64,000 nucleotides of DNA, taken from the NCBI RefSeq assembly GCF_001949145.1, contig NW_019091437.1, positions 207,757 to 271,756 of the forward strand. The letters are read 5' to 3'. The notes beneath the pieces are model-generated. The model had not been told where the DNA came from. It ran no database searches and saw only the letters and a list, made by a program, of their open reading frames with translations. Position 1 is the first letter of the stretch; every line of letters begins with the position of its first letter. Source of the stretch: Acanthaster planci (lineage: Eukaryota > Echinodermata > Asteroidea > Valvatida > Acanthasteridae). Positions 59,801-64,000 of the stretch are shown here, piece by piece. The position numbers and the translations under genes were made by a program.

Positions 59801-62800
59801 TGTATTCCACCCTCCCACTGTTTCGTTCAAACACACACATGCAAGGCCAAATTTCTGTGCCTTTGTGCAGCCAAATGCACAAACCATTATTTTGACCTTA
59901 GTCCCAACCCTCATGGTGTGCTCCCTGAAAGTGGAAATCTGCCCTATTCTTTGTGGATTTGCTATATATCCCCCTCAGCCAGAGAAATTATTATGCAAAC
60001 TGACTTGACGGGGAGTCGGGTTGGCATAGTGGGTTTTTCTTCGCCTTCCCCCCTTTGGTCCCAGGTTTGATTTCTGGCCTGGTCCTCATGGATTAGGTTT
60101 TACCCGGAACATTCCTCTTTGGTTTTCCTCCCACCTCTAAAACTGTAACTGCTTCTGCTTGTCTCATATCTACAGGTTTCTTCAAAGCTTGTGAGCTTAC
60201 CGTGCCTGGGGCGCTCAGTTGATGAATCCTTGGTGTCATTGCCAGAAATTAAAATAATAATAATAATAACTTGCTGGTGGACGTGCATGCAGTAAGACAT
60301 TGAGAGAAGACTACACAGTACAAGCCACTGGTGTTCAGTAGAATTTGGCTATCCACAAGGTTTTTTAGTAGATGGCTCTTTTGTCGTTGCTAACTAGCCT
60401 AAGCAAGTCCTTCATTGAGGGTTCACTGATTGAGTGTGATAATAGATGAGTCTTTATAAAAGAATATGGGCAAACAAATGTACGTCTTCATTCCCATGAT
60501 GCAGTGCAAAAAATGACCCCCTGTGTGATAACATCTTTTTGTAACATTGGGCATGTCTTGTTTCTCTTGATGCTCTCCTTTACTGAGTGCTTGGTACTAC
60601 ACAAAGGTAAGGTGTGTGGTCACGAGTGTGTCTTTTTTTCCTGAAAATTTCAGTATGTTAAACAAGTTTGGTAATCTGTGGCATTTTCTTTGTCTCCTAG
60701 CCGAGCTTTGGCACCGGCCACATCAAAACCCCAGAAAATAAGGAGCCTGTGGCTCTTGTGGAGATGTCAAGGCTTAGTCTGGTGTCNNNNNNNNNNNNNN
60801 NNNNNNNNNNNNNNNNNNNNNNNNNNNNNNNNNGCAAGGCATTCTGGGTATGGAAGACCTTGGGGAAAGCATCAGGTTTGCTGGTGTTGGCTCAGACACA
60901 GAAGGTAACACCAGATTCCATTTCAAAGGTTATTAACCGTCATATTTGGCTGTGGGCCTGCTGGAATCCTCCTACATCCATCAGTTGTCCTTGTGGACTT
61001 TGAAGGATGTGGGATGGAATGTCATTGCCATGATTTAAATGTCAGTGTTGTGATTAAAAACTTAATCTGTGAGAACCTTTGGTTGAACAGTTAAATTGGA
61101 GTGACCCATTCCTTTTCTGGCTGATGCCACTTTCAAAATGTTGCCTGAGTGTAGTGTGTGGTGAAATGCTAAGCCAAGTTCTTACTGATTCCGTAGTAGT
61201 GACAGTCATGGGATTAAACAATACTGTTCTTATTTGTTAAAAAGGCGATTTATCCCATTTAAAGTAGTTATGAAATGTCGATCGAAATGGCCTTATTCCT
61301 TGTCCATTCATGCAGACCAACATAAGCCAAGAAATAAATCTGCACGGCTGCAAGCTCCTCAACAAGCTGAGGACAGTTCGTCATCTTTTGCTGAGCTGGA
61401 TGGCTACTTGGCTGGGAAGGATTCTTTGCCCATGGCAAGCCTGTACTTCAGAGCTGCAGATCCAGAGGGGTCATCTGCCGACAACCACCTACATCAACAA
61501 AGAATGCCCACCCAGAATACCTCAGGGGACCCCCAGATGGCGACTCTCAATATGAGAGATCTTAGCTTGCCTGATGAGAGCGATGTAGACAGCGATAGTG
61601 AGTCTAGGGGAGTGTCCAAATTCATCCGAAAGGAGGATGACGTAAATGACACTCCCGTGGCTGAAACACCAGATGTGAGTCAAACCACACCTTCAACATT
61701 GCCTTCGAAACCCAACCTGAAGGTTCAGCCCTTCCAAGAGGCCAGGCCAGCAATTCCAAGACATTTAAAGGAAGAGAGTGAGCCAGATGGTACAAGGACG
61801 CCTCCAATTGCCACATCGTCTATAGCAGCTGCCATTGTCAATGCCTCTAGCTGTACCAAACCGGAGGAGTTTGCTGCAATGATTGTTGCCCTGTCAAACA
61901 AAAATAGGAAGCCCCAAAAGGGTCCAACTGCCAAACCAAAAGAAGAACCTGTGAACAGGTTCAAGTCAGCTGATGCATTACGGAATCATCCAAATTCCAA
62001 ATCTCCAAGCCAACAAAGAAATAACACCAGAGCAGTGCCATTTAACAAGCAAGAGTCACATTCTGAATCTCCCAGTCTGAACAGTGCAGAAGTGCCAGGA
62101 ACAGCAATGACTTTGCCAAATTCAAATAAGAGCAGAAGTACTGGAGATTCACAACAATGGTCAGAAGGTACTCATGGTAGAACCCAGCCATCAGGATTAG
62201 ATTCTGAACTTTCATTGCCTAGGAAATTTCCGGCAAATAACTCTACAAGTTACAAATCTATGCAAGCATCACGTTCTCCTGCACAGAAAGAAATCCAAGA
62301 TGAAAAGCCTGGAAATAATGCAGCTCCAAGATCAGAAAGTTCCAGTCCTCGTGGAGTTGCAGCAAGGAACCAGACATCTAGAGGCAATGTGAAGGGAAGA
62401 AGAGAGGCCTCTCCTGTTGAGCAATCCAGCAGCTCTTCTCTCTTGAGCACATCTGCTAAGCAGAAGGCTCTGCGCAGGGAATCTTCTCCAAAAGAATCTG
62501 TAGATAGTAGCGTTATGAAAGAGTTAGTTGGTATGGAATTATCATTTGACTCGCGTATGAAAGTCCATGTTGAACGTGTGAAGATGATTCAGAAAGCTCA
62601 GGAAGCGCAGGGTGGAACTGTGCAGGCTAGTAGAGACTCACTTGAGTCCTTAGACAGTGATACTTTATTATGTACTCCAAGGTCACCAATGGAAGGTCAT
62701 AGAAGGTACCAAAATAAGCCTTTAGGTGACCCAGAAAATAGGAATGTAAATGCCAGAAAGTTACCTTCGGATAAGCAGAAAGACCTGAAATACAGAACTG

Positions 62801-64000
62801 AAAGAGGGCTTGGTAGAAGGCCTGAGTCAATAAGAGTTTCTCCCAGTGCTGACAGATCCAGGGATGTTTTGTCAGTCACTAGAGAAAAATGTCAAGGAAG
62901 TGACAAGTTTGGGATATATAATCAGGAAGACTTGTCCCAAGAAAGTGATAACTTCACTGATATACCTGGAAAGAAACGGTCTGTGAAGGCAGCTCGGGAA
63001 TGTGAGAATTTAAATTTTCAAGAGCTCCAAGGAGAAGGTAACAAAGAGCAAGATATGCAATGTGGACAAACACAGAGGGGCTTCCTCAAGGAAGGTAGCT
63101 CACCAAAAAATAACGATGTTGAAATGAGAGGAAGCAGACAAGTTAGAAGTGTTGTCAATGGGAATACCCAAAAAAGGAACTTTTCATCTGATGATGAGAA
63201 CGATAACATACCACGAGTACAGTCATCAGGGAATGAGCATCAGTCAAGTAGACAGCCAAGTTTTGAAAGTTCGGAGTGGAAACCAGTGAAGCTGCGGCAT
63301 CTTCAGCGAAGAGACCCGCCGACTAATTTGGGTAGTGGAGGAACTCTGAAGAATATTGGGGAAAAGTTGCCATCTCCTGCATCCAAGCAGCTTGAAAAAT
63401 GCAAAGATGACCATGCACAAAACAAGACTCAGAATACACACTCACCTGATAGAGAGAGTAATAGGTTCTCTGCATCTCCAAACACAACACCAACAGCTAA
63501 AAAGTCACCGGCTTCTCTTTACTCAGCAAGCAGCAGCTTGAGTGAATCTAGCACACAGACTAGCTATGATGACACCATCAACACCTCATTTGCAAAAGAG
63601 CCTGAACTTCCAGCTTCTCAACCTTATGGACCGCCCATTACATCCTTCCAAGCATTTCCTAAGGCGCCACGTGTTGTGACTTGTGTGTCGTCTACTACCC
63701 CGACTCTTTTGACCAGCCAAAGTCTTTTAACTGATGCCTTACTAAAGCAGTACTTGAATGAGCAGGCAGTAACCACCAGACCACTGAATACCTTATCAGT
63801 TGCTCCCTCATATGTCAGTGGTCAACTGATAAAAACTCTTGATGCAGTCCAGAAGGGTACAAGTGTAGCTCCTACTTTAGTCAGTGTATCGGCAGCACCT
63901 CACATAGCACCACTCTCCTCAAATTTTGGACTGACACAAGCTCTTCCACCACTGACTATTAACACTGGGCAGGATACCCCTTCCCTGAACCAGTTACAAC
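50701..64000 (+). CDS. CEP192: CEP192 / SPD-2 centrosomal scaffold, N-terminal half
   Basis: CEP192 recruits Aurora A and PLK1 to the pericentriolar material and is needed for mitotic centrosome maturation and centriole duplication. Eleven coding exons are visible and the last runs past the window, so the C-terminal PapD-like (ASH) domains are not included. Three blocks identify it: EFEREHQFRE with the preceding FEGEFIAQ, the Aurora-A-binding region; RVSLGEFIRTRTEALGSL followed by IKRPSFG and KEPVALV; and TSSIAAAIVNAS with FAAMIVALSNKNRK. All are conserved with vertebrate CEP192. The rest is Ser-rich and disordered, as in the family. Exon phases agree from exon 3 on. Between exon 2 (ends phase 1) and exon 3 (starts phase 0) a small exon is missing from my model, or exon 2 uses an inner donor. 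The ATG follows an acceptor by three bases, so an upstream exon exists. Confidence 0.93.
51309..51403 (+). CDS. CEP192: CEP192 exon 2 of model
   Basis: With the carried bases it reads KDIEESLTSSQVSVASMQST and then SSLGILQLDSLT. The acceptor is tcttcag and the donor gtacga. An inner donor-like cag-gtgtct, about 65 bases before the exon end, would give phase 0 and join directly to the next exon. Confidence 0.65.
52675..52780 (+). CDS. CEP192: CEP192 exon 3 of model
   Basis: LDGSINMPRFSNGILDGREN and then DIESQANDTNGEFEP plus one base. The acceptor is tcttctccag and the donor gttagt. The 3' phase fits the next exon exactly. The 5' phase does not fit the previous one. Confidence 0.65.
53357..53439 (+). 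CDS. CEP192: CEP192 exon 4 of model
   Basis: GERGNATGIESVGSSEIDTE and then DELEAVRR. The acceptor is tttgtctag and the donor gtgagt. It is acidic and Ser-rich, as expected for this part of the protein. Confidence 0.8.
53820..54060. repeat. Dispersed repeat F, copy in CEP192 intron
   Basis: Shared with 55375-55590: ggaacaaaagaggcc, accacataggcgc, gtttgacgcggg, cctgtctttcttttcgcc, gtgtatttcagctcg. A third, inverted fragment is at 32485-32535. The family ends and type are unknown. Confidence 0.6.
54677..55069 (+). CDS. CEP192: CEP192 exon 5 of model
   Basis: 131 codons in phase 0 from ENAKRVLYPVSPEHRPS to SGHSDQERNVE. The acceptor is ttttctcag and the donor gtaaga. It contains an acidic, Gly-rich run (PGDGGGGGDGMSDGETSSS). 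Confidence 0.88.
55375..55590. repeat. Dispersed repeat F, second copy in CEP192
   Basis: Same word order as the copy at 53820-54060 (ggaacaaaagagggcc, accgcataggcgc, gtttgacgcgggt, cctgtctttctttcgcc, gtgcacttcaactcg). Confidence 0.6.
56001..56336 (+). CDS. CEP192: CEP192 exon 6 of model
   Basis: 112 codons in phase 0 from GSVFRDPQQTPTPEMSRL to TLIGATGNRWDAS. The acceptor is tttcttctag and the donor gtaagg. Confidence 0.88.
57227..57434 (+). CDS. CEP192: CEP192 exon 7 of model, start of Aurora-A-binding region
   Basis: WGGKGGDIDTEGDILQIQQM through YNPFDGVQKDLQG to FEGEFIAQ plus one base. The acceptor is gtgtttcag and the donor gtaaag. The end lines up with the block before the EHQF motif in vertebrate CEP192, and the intron sits after the same Gln. 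Confidence 0.9.
57753..57999. mobile_element. MITE family B, copy 2
   Basis: Interior words match copy 1 (gattttgtaagttcagaaca, accaaacaaatagtaatagt, caaaaaatgtcacacgttt). The terminal repeats are eroded (tggatcattgtataaattag and aatttatggaatgaccca). It lies in a CEP192 intron. Confidence 0.72.
58336..58400 (+). CDS. CEP192: CEP192 exon 8 of model, EHQF motif
   Basis: DDAEAFLEEDQKEFEREHQF then RE, phase 0 at the end. The acceptor is actttgcag and the donor gtgaga. It is the core of the conserved Aurora-A-binding segment. The donor and the last codon recur 153 bases downstream (see 58452-58550). Confidence 0.92.
58452..58550. mobile_element. Small hairpin insert just past a CEP192 donor
   Basis: tataacggtttttg and caaaaaccgttata form inverted ends around about 70 bases, with one N at 58466. 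The 12-base string gaagtgagatat, which covers the exon end and donor, occurs at 58398-58409 and again at 58551-58562. Confidence 0.5.
59496..59693 (+). CDS. CEP192: CEP192 exon 9 of model, SLGEF motif
   Basis: 66 codons in phase 0 from DEYISSDQFCNHSASRW to RVSLGEFIRTRTEALGSLSG and EHGIKR. The acceptor is tgtgtag and the donor gtaggt. SLGEF with EALG is a hallmark of the CEP192 N-terminal region. Confidence 0.93.
60001..60270 (+). mobile_element. tRNA-derived SINE
   Basis: A pol III A box (ttggcatagtggg at 60021-60033) and B box (ggtttgatttc at 60064-60074) stand about 40 bases apart near the 5' end. A unique body follows, and the element ends in an aataataataataa tail. This is the layout of a tRNA-derived SINE. 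It lies sense in a CEP192 intron. The family is not identified. Confidence 0.68.
60701..60904 (+). CDS. CEP192: CEP192 exon 10 of model, split by an assembly gap
   Basis: PSFGTGHIKTPENKEPVALV then EMSRLSLVS before the gap, and GILGMEDLGESIRFAGVGSD and TE plus one base after it. The acceptor is tctcctag and the donor gtaaca. The 47 Ns do not keep the frame, so the gap length is wrong or an intron lies in it. Confidence 0.82.
60787..60833. other. Assembly gap of 47 Ns
   Basis: The gap interrupts CEP192 coding sequence. The flanking frames differ by two positions. Confidence 0.98.
61316..64000 (+). CDS. CEP192: CEP192 large exon, running off the window
   Basis: The acceptor attcatgcag ends at 61315. 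The frame, checked codon by codon, is open for all 894 codons to the window end, starting DQHKPRNKSARL. It contains the conserved TSSIAAAIVNAS and EEFAAMIVALSNKNRK segment at about 180-220 residues in. The remainder is Ser, Asn and Lys-rich and poorly conserved, including many SP sites (SPSQQ, ASPVEQ, ESSPKES, TPRSP) suited to mitotic kinases. A very large central exon is consistent with the family. Confidence 0.93.

Noticed and set aside
1-64000. CRISPR array, bacterial operons, rRNA or tRNA genes
   Set aside because: The tandem repeats lack unique spacers and the genes are animal-type with introns. The only tRNA-like boxes belong to the SINE at 60001-60270.

Overview
The window is genomic DNA from an animal, most likely an invertebrate deuterostome. 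The genes are split by GT-AG introns, most of the DNA is non-coding and rich in foldback repeats, and all recognisable products are conserved animal proteins. A cephalochordate or ambulacrarian is my best guess, but the sequence alone does not settle the species. It is a draft assembly, with one 47-base N gap and two single Ns.

Layout. (1) At 338-590 (+) there is one internal exon of fatty acid 2-hydroxylase (FA2H). (2) 0.6-8.9 kb is intergenic and holds several non-autonomous transposon-like repeats. (3) 8991-10739 (+) is an intronless gene for a secreted-signal, two-Ig-domain, single-pass membrane protein. Its long cytoplasmic tail carries an ITAM-like pair of tyrosine motifs. (4) 14812-29050 (-) is the complete IST1 gene (ESCRT-III associated). 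I resolve it into ten coding exons with matching phases, giving 388 residues. (5) 29-37 kb is intergenic or promoter DNA with repeats, an unrecognised ORF pair and a RecQ-type helicase fragment. (6) 37080-40917 (+) is a two-exon forkhead gene, closest by eye to FoxH. Its last 45 codons and 3' UTR are duplicated about 2.3 kb downstream. (7) 41-50 kb holds that partial duplicate, several tandem repeats and a large inverted repeat. (8) 50.7 kb to the window end (+) is the N-terminal half of CEP192/SPD-2, with eleven coding exons found and the last one running off the end.

The genes look like unrelated neighbours rather than a functional cluster: lipid hydroxylation, cell-surface recognition, membrane scission, developmental transcription and centrosome assembly. 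The repeats are mostly families with two or three copies inside the window, which lets their ends and insertion history be read from the sequence. The most interesting observations are the intronless Ig receptor with its ITAM-like tail, the duplicated forkhead tail that has kept its reading frame, and a MITE nested in one arm of a foldback whose other arm preserves the empty site.
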